The notes under the pieces were generated by a model. The model was not told the origin of the DNA. It did no database searches and was given only the letters and a program-made list of their open reading frames with translations. Of a stretch of 17,329 nt of DNA, positions 6,808 through 14,941 are shown piece after piece. This DNA comes from Desulfobacteraceae bacterium. Lineage in GTDB: Bacteria > Desulfobacterota > Desulfobacteria > Desulfobacterales > Desulfobacteraceae. The stretch is taken from the NCBI GenBank assembly GCA_023140455.1, contig JAGLLQ010000111.1:1-17329 (forward strand), given 5' to 3'. A program made the position numbers and the translations under genes. How positions within the stretch are numbered: position 1 is the stretch's first letter; each line of letters opens with the position of its first letter.

Positions 6808-8188
6808 AGGGAAGGCATATATATATACAATTGGCTGCCAGATGAATGTTTATGATTCAGAAAAACTTTTATTTATTTTAATTTCTTTAGGATATGAAGA
6901 GACAAAAGTATTAGAAGAAGCTGATATTGTTGTATGTAACACTTGTACAATAAGGCATAAAGCTCAGGAAAAAGCATACAGTTTTTTAGGCAGGCTTGGG
7001 AAACTCAAAAAAAAGAATCCACATCTTATTTCAGTTATTGCTGGCTGTGTTGCTCAACAGGATGGTGAAAAAGCTTTAAAACGATTGCCCTTTATTGATA
7101 TTGTTTTAGGTACCCAATCTTTTTCAAAGTTTGCTCAATTGATTGAAAAAGTAAGAGGTGGCAGATCAAATATTGTTGATATTGAATCAAGAGATACAAT
7201 TTTTGAAGTAATGCCTGATAGCTCAAGTATTAATCAAAATGAAATCTCAAGGTTTGTCACAATAATGCAGGGGTGTGAAAATTTTTGCACATACTGTGTT
7301 GTTCCTTATGTCCGTGGAAAAGAGAAAAGCAGAAGCCCTGAAACTATTATCAAAGAGATTGAGTTGCTTGGAAAATCAGGTATAAAAGAGGTTACTCTTC
7401 TTGGACAGAATGTTAATTCATATGGGATCAAAGAGAATGATATCTCTTTTTCTGAGTTGTTAAAAAGAGTAAGTACAATTGATTCTATCAAACGGATAAG
7501 GTTTGCAACTTCCCATCCAAAAGACCTTTCTGATGAATTAATATATGCAATCAGAGATATCGAAAAAGTCTGCATGCATCTTCATCTGCCTGTACAATCA
7601 GGGTCTAATAGAATATTAAAAAGGATGAATCGCGGATATACTAAAGAAAATTATCTTGAGAAAATTTCAAAATTAAAAAAGGAATGTCCTGAAATAGCTA
7701 TTTCAACTGACTTGATTACAGGATTCCCGTCTGAGACAAGAGAAGAATTTAAAGAAACATTAGATTTAATGAAGGCGGTTGAATTTGATGGTGTTTTTGC
7801 TTTTTCATACTCAGATAGACCCATTGCTCCTGCTGTGAAATTTGATGGCAAAATAGATGAAAAAGAAAAGCTCGCAAGGTTGAATGAGCTTTTTTCAGTG
7901 CAGGATTATTATACAGAAAAGAATAATACAAAGCTTATTGGAAAGATAGAATCTGTGCTGGTGGAAGGCAGGAGTAAGAAGAAAATGAAATCACCAGATG
8001 AGCTATTGGATAGAGATATAGATGGAAGAGAGAATACACAAAATGCAACCCAGATGATGGGAAGAACTGAGTCTAATAAAATTATTCATTTTTCATCTAA
8101 TAATATTGAGCCGGGTAGGATTCTTGATGTTAAAATTGAACATGCTTATCCTCATTCATTATGGGGAACTTTTACAGGAGCTGATTAA
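6797..8188 (+). CDS. miaB: tRNA-2-methylthio-N6-dimethylallyladenosine synthase MiaB
   Basis: MiaB is a radical-SAM methylthiotransferase that adds a methylthio group to i6A37 of tRNAs reading U-starting codons. All three domains are present in 463 residues. The N-terminal domain supplies auxiliary-cluster ligands Cys14 ([13 protein letters not shown]), Cys50 (CNTCTIR) and Cys84 (AGCVAQQ). The radical-SAM motif is Cys160, Cys164, Cys167 ([10 protein letters not shown]). The TRAM domain follows from about residue 370. The NTCTIR and [11 protein letters not shown] text favours MiaB over RimO or MtaB. The TRAM domain carries about 20 extra residues near 395-418 ([20 protein letters not shown]) before GRTESNKI. 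The start is ATG at 6797; the TTG three bases before it is less likely. It overlaps the preceding small gene by 11 bp. Confidence 0.96.
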   Translation: MKFKGKAYIYTIGCQMNVYDSEKLLFILISLGYEETKVLEEADIVVCNTCTIRHKAQEKAYSFLGRLGKLKKKNPHLISVIAGCVAQQDGEKALKRLPFIDIVLGTQSFSKFAQLIEKVRGGRSNIVDIESRDTIFEVMPDSSSINQNEISRFVTIMQGCENFCTYCVVPYVRGKEKSRSPETIIKEIELLGKSGIKEVTLLGQNVNSYGIKENDISFSELLKRVSTIDSIKRIRFATSHPKDLSDELIYAIRDIEKVCMHLHLPVQSGSNRILKRMNRGYTKENYLEKISKLKKECPEIAISTDLITGFPSETREEFKETLDLMKAVEFDGVFAFSYSDRPIAPAVKFDGKIDEKEKLARLNELFSVQDYYTEKNNTKLIGKIESVLVEGRSKKKMKSPDELLDRDIDGRENTQNATQMMGRTESNKIIHFSSNNIEPGRILDVKIEHAYPHSLWGTFTGAD

Positions 8189-8192
8189 AGGT

Positions 8193-9080
8193 ATGAATAA
8201 AGTTAATTCAGGAAAAATTGGCAGAAATGATCCTTGTATATGCGGTAGTGGGAAGAAATATAAAAAATGCTGTATGAATATTGAAAAAGATAAAATAAGC
8301 CTAAAAGAGAAATATAGAAAGAAGTATAATATAATTTTGAAAGAGCCCCATCAAATAGAGGGCATAAAAAAAAGCGGGAAGCTTCTTTTGTCCATACTTG
8401 ATAAAGTTGAGAAGATGATAAAACCCGGAATTACGACCAATATGATTAATGATCTTGTGCATGAAGAGCATGTAAGAGCCGGGGCTGTTCCTGCTCCGTT
8501 AAATTACAGAGGTTTCCCAAAAAGTGTCTGCACTTCTGTAAATGAGGTCATATGCCATGGAATTCCAGGGGATTTAATCTTGAAGGATGGAGATATTATC
8601 AATGTTGATGTTACTCCTATTCTGAACAATTATTATGCTGATGCAAGCAAGACATTTTTTGTAGGTACTCCAACTCAGGATGGTCTTAAAATTGTAAACA
8701 TTGCCAGAGAATCATTAAAAAGAGGCATTAATATGGTAAAGCCCGGTGCAACTCTTGGAGATATAGGCTTTGCAATACAGGATTATGCTGAATCTTCTGG
8801 TTGTTCTGTTGTACGTGAATTTATTGGGCACGGAGTTGGTATTGAGTTCCACGAGCAACCCCAGGTTCTTCATTATGGAATCAGAGGTAATGGAATAAAG
8901 CTTGTTCCTGGCATGGTATTTACCATTGAACCCATGGTTAATCTTGGTGGTAAAGATCTTCAAGTTTTAGATGATAACTGGACAGCAGTTACAAATGATA
9001 AATCATTATCTGCTCAATTTGAACAGACCATACTTGTGACAGAAACCGGATATGAAAGTCTTACACCTTTTGAATTGTAA
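8193..9080 (+). CDS. map: Type I methionine aminopeptidase with N-terminal SEC-C zinc motif
   Basis: The enzyme removes the initiator methionine from new proteins. Residues 10-28 form a SEC-C motif ([18 protein letters not shown]; Cys15, Cys17, Cys26, Cys27), a small zinc-binding module also found at the SecA C-terminus. The catalytic pita-bread domain follows, with the expected His122 (CHGIPG), metal ligands Asp139, Asp150, His213, Glu246 and Glu277, and His220. These match the E. coli set in order and spacing. The total is 295 residues, about 30 longer than E. coli Map because of the N-terminal module. ATG at 8193 lies 4 bp after the miaB stop. A longer frame from 8106 runs inside miaB and adds nothing conserved, so I reject it. 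The SEC-C module may help ribosome association; that is inference. Confidence 0.95.
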   Translation: MNKVNSGKIGRNDPCICGSGKKYKKCCMNIEKDKISLKEKYRKKYNIILKEPHQIEGIKKSGKLLLSILDKVEKMIKPGITTNMINDLVHEEHVRAGAVPAPLNYRGFPKSVCTSVNEVICHGIPGDLILKDGDIINVDVTPILNNYYADASKTFFVGTPTQDGLKIVNIARESLKRGINMVKPGATLGDIGFAIQDYAESSGCSVVREFIGHGVGIEFHEQPQVLHYGIRGNGIKLVPGMVFTIEPMVNLGGKDLQVLDDNWTAVTNDKSLSAQFEQTILVTETGYESLTPFEL

Positions 9081-9088
9081 ATAATTTT

Positions 9089-9826
9089 ATGGCAAACTTA
9101 ATAAGTTTAATATTCATGGTTTTATATTTATCTTTTTTTTGGCTATCCTCATTTTTGTTTTTTTTTGTTGCTTTGGCTATAAGGGTTTTAACTTTCCCTT
9201 TTGATAAAAAACTTATTGTATTAAACCTTTTTACATCATTTTGGGCATCCTGTTATCTTTGGTGTGTGCCTACATGGTCAATTAGAAAATATGGCATGGA
9301 AAAATTCAGTTTAAAGAAAAACTATATTGTTATTTCAAATCATCAATCACAGATAGATATTCTTCTTGCATTTAATCTTTTTCTTCCATTCAGATGGGTT
9401 TCTAAAAGAGAAGTATTTAATCTCCCTTTTCTTGGATGGAATATGCTTTTGAATAAATATGTTGGGATCAAAAGAGGTGATAAAGACAGCATTAAAAAAA
9501 TGATGCAACAATGTGAGTCTATTTTAGAGCAAGGCTGCTCATTATTTTTTTTTCCCGAGGGAACAAGGTCAAGAACAGGGGAATTAAAACCCTTTAAACC
9601 AGGTGCATTTATTCTTGCAAAAAAAATGAAAGTCAATATTCTGCCTGTTATTATGCAGGGGACAAGTGATGTGCTTCCAAAGAACAGTCTCAGATTTGTT
9701 TGGAAAGGCAATATGAGTCTCAGAGTACTTGATGAAATAAGCTATAAAGAGTTTGAAGATAAGTCGCCAAAAGCAGCAGCAGAAATAGTACACGATCTGT
9801 TTATAAAAAATTTAAGAGAAAATTGA
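9089..9826 (+). CDS. plsC: 1-acylglycerol-3-phosphate acyltransferase (PlsC family)
   Basis: This family acylates lysophosphatidic acid to phosphatidic acid in the inner membrane. The 245-residue protein has the catalytic HX4D motif at His85-Asp90 (SNHQSQID) and the substrate-binding FPEGTR motif at 155-160, followed by GELKPFKPGAF. Two or so hydrophobic segments precede the catalytic region (residues 4-32 and about 43-62), consistent with membrane anchoring. It starts at ATG 9089, 8 bp after map, with no strong ribosome binding site visible, so coupling to map is likely. Acyltransferases of this family can also act on other lipids, such as lyso-ornithine lipids, so the exact acceptor is uncertain although the family is clear. 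Confidence 0.9.
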   Translation: MANLISLIFMVLYLSFFWLSSFLFFFVALAIRVLTFPFDKKLIVLNLFTSFWASCYLWCVPTWSIRKYGMEKFSLKKNYIVISNHQSQIDILLAFNLFLPFRWVSKREVFNLPFLGWNMLLNKYVGIKRGDKDSIKKMMQQCESILEQGCSLFFFPEGTRSRTGELKPFKPGAFILAKKMKVNILPVIMQGTSDVLPKNSLRFVWKGNMSLRVLDEISYKEFEDKSPKAAAEIVHDLFIKNLREN

Positions 9827-9836
9827 TTTGTTGAGT

Positions 9837-10712
9837 ATGATAAACAAAGGTGTTTGGTTTTTACTGCCTGCTTATCTTTTATGGGGACTCTCTCCGATAT
9901 TCTGGAAGACTTTAGATCATGTTTTTCCATTTGAAATTGTGCTGCACAGAACTATCTGGTCATTTTTACTATTAATGAGTATAGTTTTGTGGCAGGGAAG
10001 AGTGAATGAGATAAGATCAATTTTTAAACAAAAAAAAATATTGTTAAGCCTTTTTTTAACCATGCTTATTCTTGGTTCAAACTGGTTTATTTTTATCTGG
10101 GCTGTGAATACCGATCAAATTCTTCAAACAAGTCTTGGTTATTATATAAATCCATTATTTTTTGTTTTCCTTGGTATGATTTTTTTACAGGAACACTTAA
10201 GAAAACTTCAAATACTTGCATTGATTATTGCAAGTACAGGTGTTTTATATTTTGCAATATCCATTGGCTCATTCCCATGGGTAGCCCTTGTACTCGCTAT
10301 TTCTTTTGGAGTTTACGGGCTCGTACATAAGAGAATTGCAGTAGAAGCTTTGCCAGGGTTGTGTGTTGAAACAATGTTGCTTTCTGTACCGGTTGCAATA
10401 TATCTTTTGTGGCAGAATATAAATGGGGATGGTGCTTTTTTAAATATAGATTTTAAGACTGACCTTCTTCTTGTCGGAACATGTGTTTTTACGGCATTCC
10501 CTTTGCTTTTTTTTACAGCGGGTGCAAGAATTACTAGTTTTTCAACTGTTGGTTTTATGCAGTATATAGCACCTTCTACCTCTTTTCTGCTAGCTATTTT
10601 TCTCTATAACGAACCGCTTTCTTTTGAAAAGCTTTTTACTTTTGTTATGATATGGATCGCTCTTTTATTTTATACCATTGACTTGGTAAGGCATCATAAA
10701 CGTAACCATTAA
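9837..10712 (+). CDS. rarD: RarD-type EamA-family permease
   Basis: This membrane protein has about ten hydrophobic segments, as expected for the drug/metabolite transporter superfamily. RarD-like features include LLPAYLLWGLSPIFWKTL near the N-terminus, FEIVLHRTIWSF, SNWFIFIWAV and QTSLGYYINPLFF. The length is 291 residues from ATG at 9837. A TTG at 9828, just after the plsC stop (9826), would add three residues. Neither start has a strong ribosome binding site, and coupling to plsC is likely. RarD was first described in relation to chloramphenicol sensitivity in the family's naming, but its natural substrate is not established. It is the last gene of this operon; the next gene is convergent. 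Confidence 0.9.
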   Translation: MINKGVWFLLPAYLLWGLSPIFWKTLDHVFPFEIVLHRTIWSFLLLMSIVLWQGRVNEIRSIFKQKKILLSLFLTMLILGSNWFIFIWAVNTDQILQTSLGYYINPLFFVFLGMIFLQEHLRKLQILALIIASTGVLYFAISIGSFPWVALVLAISFGVYGLVHKRIAVEALPGLCVETMLLSVPVAIYLLWQNINGDGAFLNIDFKTDLLLVGTCVFTAFPLLFFTAGARITSFSTVGFMQYIAPSTSFLLAIFLYNEPLSFEKLFTFVMIWIALLFYTIDLVRHHKRNH

Positions 10713-10718
10713 GTTGGC

Positions 10719-10754
10719 ATAACACCATTATTAAACGAGAATTAAGAGTGTTAT
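10719..10754. terminator. Weak inverted repeat between convergent genes, possible bidirectional terminator
   Basis: ATAACAC (10719-10725) and GTGTTAT (10748-10754) are perfect 7-bp inverted arms around a 22-base AT-rich loop, in the 49-bp gap between the convergent rarD and MFS genes. The position suits a shared terminator, but the loop is long and no clean T-run follows. Confidence 0.35.
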
Positions 10755-10761
10755 TCTAAGT

Positions 10762-11904
10762 TTAGTTTTCAAGATTAGGAAACTTCGCGATAAAAATAAG
10801 AGTAATGAGCGGGACAAAAGATATGCAGAAAAGAACAATTTCAAGACCATAGATATCTGCAAGTTTTCCAATAAAAGGCGATATAGCACCACCCAGACCA
10901 TAGGCAAATCCCATCATCAAACTTGAAACCATTGACCGGCTTTTGGGGGCAAGCTTTTGAGCCATAGCAACACCTAAGGGCAAGGATGCCAAAACTGAGA
11001 ATCCTGCAAGGAAAGCACCTAAATAAACAAAATTCCCAGGAAGATAAAGATAGAGCAAAAGTGTAGGCAGCATAAGCGCGTGGGATACAAAAAATATTTT
11101 TTTGAAACCGATTTTGTCTGAGAAGTAACCTCCAATAAGTCCGCTTAAAGTTCCGGCAAAAATAAACATGGCAACGATAAAACCAATGGACATAAGCCCA
11201 TGCCCGTTGTTTGAAAGATGTATGGGCATAAATGTTATGAAAGTCTGTCCTGTAACAGCTCTTAGGAACATTACAACCCAGATAAGAAAAATAGGTTTCA
11301 TAACATCACCAAGGGTCTCTTTTATTGAGCCTATAAAGCCGGAGCTTTCAAGTTTTTCACTTATCGGAACAGGTATGGTTTTAAATAAGTATAAAAAGAG
11401 AACAAGTCCAAAGATCATTGTATAGGGCATTTTTGAAAGCCCGAATTTTGTAACATACCAGGCAATAAACACAGGACCTATTGCAAAGGCAAAGGTACCG
11501 CCGGTATTGAATATGGAAAGACTGAAACTTGCTTTTGGCCCGCTGTAAAGCGGGATCATTCCGGTTGTTGATGGATGAAACATTGAAGAACCAATGGAGC
11601 CAAGTGAAAGAACAATAATCAGAACAATGAAGTTTGGTGCAATCCCGGAAAGTGGTGTAAAGAAAAATACAAAAAATAGTCCGCAGAGAATGAAAAATCT
11701 GGTTTCATACCTATCAGCATAATAACCAATTAAGGGTTGGACTACAAAAGCCAGAAGGCGAACTATACCGGTCATAAGACCGACCTGGGCCAATGAGAGC
11801 GAGAGCTTGTCAACAAATTCAGGAATCAATGGTGTAATAAAAGAGGAGTACAAATCACCTGTAAAATGAACAAGCGTTAAAGCAAAAATAATTTTATAAT
11901 TCAT
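10762..11904 (-). CDS. MFS transporter, related to the fosmidomycin-resistance group
   Basis: The 380-residue protein is almost wholly hydrophobic, with about 11-12 predicted membrane segments as usual for the major facilitator superfamily. HFTGDLYSSFITPLIPEF at the N-terminus and GSSMFHPSTTGMIP near residue 106 resemble the Fsr (fosmidomycin resistance) subgroup, and GYYADRYETRF is the loop 2-3 MFS signature in a modified form. The start is ATG at 11904, 6 bp after the rpe stop, with a weak ribosome binding site. It is the last gene of the ribF-def-fmt-rsmB-PASTA-rpe operon. The substrate is unknown; Fsr similarity alone does not prove drug export, and sugar phosphate or other metabolite export is equally open. 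Confidence 0.85.
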   Translation of the reverse strand: MNYKIIFALTLVHFTGDLYSSFITPLIPEFVDKLSLSLAQVGLMTGIVRLLAFVVQPLIGYYADRYETRFFILCGLFFVFFFTPLSGIAPNFIVLIIVLSLGSIGSSMFHPSTTGMIPLYSGPKASFSLSIFNTGGTFAFAIGPVFIAWYVTKFGLSKMPYTMIFGLVLFLYLFKTIPVPISEKLESSGFIGSIKETLGDVMKPIFLIWVVMFLRAVTGQTFITFMPIHLSNNGHGLMSIGFIVAMFIFAGTLSGLIGGYFSDKIGFKKIFFVSHALMLPTLLLYLYLPGNFVYLGAFLAGFSVLASLPLGVAMAQKLAPKSRSMVSSLMMGFAYGLGGAISPFIGKLADIYGLEIVLFCISFVPLITLIFIAKFPNLEN

Positions 11905-11910
11905 AAATTA

Positions 11911-12561
11911 TTATGCTTTGTCTTTCAGCAATGAGATCTGTTTTTTATAATCATCTGCATTAAAGATATATGAACCTGCTACAAAGGATGTAGCACCGGC
12001 ATTGGAGATATCATTGATTGTTTTTTCATTCACTCCGCCGTCAACCTGAATTATAAGGTCAGGATTCTTGTGTTCTTTCATGGATGTGAGTTTTTCAATC
12101 TTTTTAATGCTTGATTTTATAAACTTTTGTCCGCCAAATCCTGGGTTAACACTCATGACAACAATAAAATCAATTTCTTCCATTATCCATTCCACAGTTT
12201 CAATGGGAGTTGCTGGATTCAGCGCAACTCCTGCTTTTACATTCTCATTTTTAATCATCTGGATTGTTCTGTGGAGATGGGTGCATGCTTCTGCATGTAC
12301 AGAAATAAGATCAGCTCCTGCTTTGATAAAATCAGGGATAATAAGATCAGGCTTTTCAATCATTAAATGAACATCTAAAGGTAAGTCTGTTGCCTTCTTT
12401 GATGCCTTAACAATTATTGGGCCGTAGGTTATGTTTGGTACAAATTGTCCATCCATTACATCTATATGGATCCAGTCAGCTCCGCCATCTTCCACAGCTT
12501 TTATTTCTTGTCCAAGAATTGTGAAATCAGCAGAAAGGATTGATGGTGCTACTATTGTCAT
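11911..12561 (-). CDS. rpe: Ribulose-phosphate 3-epimerase
   Basis: Rpe interconverts ribulose-5-phosphate and xylulose-5-phosphate in the pentose-phosphate pathway. The 216-residue TIM barrel has the family signatures: APSILSADF at 5-13, metal ligands His32 and Asp34 (IHIDVMDG), His65 (DVHLMIEKPD), the phosphate-binding loop MSVNPGFGGQ at 136-145, Asp174 (QVDGGVNE) and VAGSYIF. Length is normal. The ATG overlaps the TGA of the upstream PASTA gene by four bases (ATGA), indicating coupled translation. An rpe gene next to rsmB and def-fmt is a recurrent arrangement in related bacteria and in other phyla, from general knowledge. Confidence 0.97.
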   Translation of the reverse strand: MTIVAPSILSADFTILGQEIKAVEDGGADWIHIDVMDGQFVPNITYGPIIVKASKKATDLPLDVHLMIEKPDLIIPDFIKAGADLISVHAEACTHLHRTIQMIKNENVKAGVALNPATPIETVEWIMEEIDFIVVMSVNPGFGGQKFIKSSIKKIEKLTSMKEHKNPDLIIQVDGGVNEKTINDISNAGATSFVAGSYIFNADDYKKQISLLKDKA

Positions 12562-13553
12562 TGTTCTTCTCCTGGGTTGTTCCCTGTTTTCCAGGGATTA
12601 ATTAATTGGGTTTTAACAAGTTCATTATCAATATATATTTTAATTTTTGTTTTTATACCACCTGGAACCAGAGCATATATATTTTCTGAGCCTGGGGCAT
12701 ATTTATCTACAAGGTTGAATTCAGAGCCATAGAGATCTGCTGTGATTCTTACATGTTTTTTAAGAAATCCCGGTTCAAGGGAGTAATTTATTACTACAAC
12801 GCTTTCCAGAACATCAGGATCTAAGAATTCCCCCTGTTTTTTTCTGTTAACAATAAGTGATATCTTTGTTTCCTTTGTTACAATACTTCCAGCTTCCGGA
12901 GTTTGGTTGATAATTACATTTTGAGGCAGAGTTATATAATTATCTGATCCAATGGATGAAATATTAATGCTTAAAGCACTGATTATGTTTTTTGCATCTT
13001 TAAGAGGGATAGAATAAAGATCAGGCATTGCATATCTTTGTAATTTTTTACCCTGGCTTATAAGGAGATTGATTTCTGAATTACGTTCCTGTTCAGTATA
13101 TGCATCTGGATATTGAGTAATTATTTGATTTTTCGCAATATTGTTTGAATATGTCTTTGAAATAAAACCGGTTTTAAGTTCTTTAGCTTCAATTAAAATT
13201 TTTGCATCAGCTAAAAACATGTGCCTGAAGTCAGGTACGTTGACTTGTTTTTCTCCTTTTGAAATATAGATAACAACATCCCTGCCTTTTTTTATAACCG
13301 AACCTGGTTCAGGGTCTTGTGATATCACATGATACCTTGGACACGTTGTATTATATTCAGTGCCATATAGTTTGGGGTTTAAATTAAGTGCTGTGAGGGT
13401 TTCTAAAACATATATGATATTTTTCCCTTTCAGGTCTGGCAGAACAACTTCCTGTGAATCAGAAGCAACAAGAATCACGGCAATATATGTTCCTGCTGCT
13501 GTTGCAGCAAAGGCTGAAAGGAAAATCAAGAAATATTTAATCAATGGTTTCAT
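12558..13553 (-). CDS. Membrane-anchored protein with three PASTA domains, no kinase
   Basis: Residues 7-30 form an N-terminal membrane segment or uncleaved signal anchor. Three PASTA domains follow, at about 34-100 (VVLPDLKGKN to VIYISKG), 102-167 (VNVPDFRHMF to INLLISQG) and 170-238 (YAMPDLYSIP to ISLIVNR). Each shows a proline-aspartate start and a phrase like DPEPGSVIKKG near its end, most eroded in the second domain. About 90 further residues form a predicted beta-rich tail. The protein of 331 residues has no kinase or penicillin-binding domain, unlike classic PASTA proteins (PknB, PBP2x). It should face the periplasm, and peptidoglycan binding is possible by family analogy only. It lies 11 bp after rsmB and overlaps rpe by four bases. 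Its job in this operon is unknown. Confidence 0.9.
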   Translation of the reverse strand: MKPLIKYFLIFLSAFAATAAGTYIAVILVASDSQEVVLPDLKGKNIIYVLETLTALNLNPKLYGTEYNTTCPRYHVISQDPEPGSVIKKGRDVVIYISKGEKQVNVPDFRHMFLADAKILIEAKELKTGFISKTYSNNIAKNQIITQYPDAYTEQERNSEINLLISQGKKLQRYAMPDLYSIPLKDAKNIISALSINISSIGSDNYITLPQNVIINQTPEAGSIVTKETKISLIVNRKKQGEFLDPDVLESVVVINYSLEPGFLKKHVRITADLYGSEFNLVDKYAPGSENIYALVPGGIKTKIKIYIDNELVKTQLINPWKTGNNPGEEQ

Positions 13554-13564
13554 TTTGTTTGATC

Positions 13565-14941
13565 TTATTTATTTTTTATTAACCGTGCCACAAAAAAACC
13601 ATCCATAAAAGGAGCATGGGGAAAGCTTTTGAAAAAACCCTGATCAGTGAAAAAAGAGCTATCAAGAAATGGTACTTGATTTTCAAGACACTGGTTTTTC
13701 AGATTTTTATCAATTTTAAAATCATTGTTTTGTTTAAGAAAATCTTCAATTACATCTTCATTCTCTTCTTTCTCAGATGAACATACAGAAAAGAGAATGT
13801 TTCCTCCGGGTTTTACAAACTGCGCTGTTTTGGAAAGCAGCCTTTTTTGTTTGGAAGCATTTCTTTTAATGTCTTTATAAGTTTTATTCCATTTTGCATC
13901 AGGGTTTCGTCTTAGAACACCAAGCCCGGTGCAGGGAGCATCAACAAGTACTTTATCAAATGCTTTGTCAAAGGACTTATCGCTGTATTTTAGAATATCT
14001 GCCTGTTTTGTTTCAACAATATTTAAAGAGAGCCGTATGATTTCCTTTTCAAGGTTTAAAAGCCGTTTACCGCTTGTATCCGTGGCAACTATTCTGCCTT
14101 TATTTTGCATTAGCTGAGCTGCATGGGCAGTTTTTCCGCCATTGCCTGCACAGGCATCAAGTATTGTCTCACCAGGCAAAGGATTAAGTAGTATAGTAGT
14201 AATCTGGGCAGCCTGGTCCTGAACTTGGAATAAACCCTTTTTAAAACTTTGGAGTGTATGAATAGGTATAGAAGGGTTTGTAAATGATATTCCATCATCT
14301 GCATATTTGGTAAGACAGGCATTTTTAACATCATTTTCAATAAGTTTGAACAGATTGCTTCTGTCGGTTTTCAAGGTATTGGTTCTGATTGTAATGAAGG
14401 GGACACTGTTTATGGTATCACATAACTTTAAACATTCTTTAATCCCATATTGTTTTATCCATCTTTTTACAAGCCATAAAGGCATTGACTTATCAATAGA
14501 TAAAAAGAGGGCAGGGTCGTTTGTTTTGTCAGGAAGTTTAACCTCGGAATAATTTTTAGAGGCTTTTCTTAAAACTGCATTGGTAAAATTTGCAGCACCC
14601 CTACCAGCCTCAGCTTTAACAATATTAACTGCTGTATTCACAGCAGCTGAGACAGGAATTTTATCCATGAACATTATCTGGAAGAGAGCTATCCTTAAAG
14701 CCCAGATAACTATGGAGTCAAGTTCTTCAATTTTTTTATTTGAGAATGGTTTAATGGTCCAGTCAAGCTTTGCCCTGAATCTTAAAGTTCCGAAAATGAT
14801 AGAATTGGTAAGAGCTCTGTCTTTTTTTGAAAGCTTTTCAAGATTTTTGGAAAATTTATTAAGGCTTTGATCAAGCACAACTTTATTTGTTTCTGAATCA
14901 ATCAGAATAGTAAGTGCAATATGGCGGGAATCAGGAGTCAT
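13565..14941 (-). CDS. rsmB: 16S rRNA (cytosine-967-C5)-methyltransferase RsmB
   Basis: RsmB methylates C967 of 16S rRNA using S-adenosylmethionine. The N-terminal NusB-like RNA-binding domain spans about residues 1-135 (SIIFGTLRFRAKLDW, PVSAAVNTAVNIVK). The Rossmann methyltransferase domain has the SAM loop DACAGNGGK at 262-270, motif IV DAPCTGLG with Cys337, and motif VI FSVCSSEKEENED with the catalytic Cys387. The 50-residue distance between the two cysteines equals that in E. coli. The usual Thr before Cys387 is Val, a mild variation. The length of 458 residues is typical. ATG at 14941 overlaps the end of fmt by 11 bp. Fmt-rsmB adjacency is the common bacterial arrangement, which supports RsmB over other NOL1/NOP2/Sun paralogues. 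Confidence 0.95.
   Translation of the reverse strand: MTPDSRHIALTILIDSETNKVVLDQSLNKFSKNLEKLSKKDRALTNSIIFGTLRFRAKLDWTIKPFSNKKIEELDSIVIWALRIALFQIMFMDKIPVSAAVNTAVNIVKAEAGRGAANFTNAVLRKASKNYSEVKLPDKTNDPALFLSIDKSMPLWLVKRWIKQYGIKECLKLCDTINSVPFITIRTNTLKTDRSNLFKLIENDVKNACLTKYADDGISFTNPSIPIHTLQSFKKGLFQVQDQAAQITTILLNPLPGETILDACAGNGGKTAHAAQLMQNKGRIVATDTSGKRLLNLEKEIIRLSLNIVETKQADILKYSDKSFDKAFDKVLVDAPCTGLGVLRRNPDAKWNKTYKDIKRNASKQKRLLSKTAQFVKPGGNILFSVCSSEKEENEDVIEDFLKQNNDFKIDKNLKNQCLENQVPFLDSSFFTDQGFFKSFPHAPFMDGFFVARLIKNK

Noticed and set aside
8106..8192. Extension of map to an upstream start inside miaB
   Set aside because: The added 29 residues are an out-of-frame reading of the conserved end of miaB. 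The ATG at 8193 lies right after the miaB stop and directly before the SEC-C motif.
9343..9711. 122-codon open frame on the minus strand
   Set aside because: It is antisense to the catalytic region of plsC and is explained by that gene's codon pattern.
12558..13553. Reading the PASTA protein as a Ser/Thr kinase or penicillin-binding protein
   Set aside because: No kinase or transpeptidase motifs are present before the repeats; only a membrane segment precedes them.
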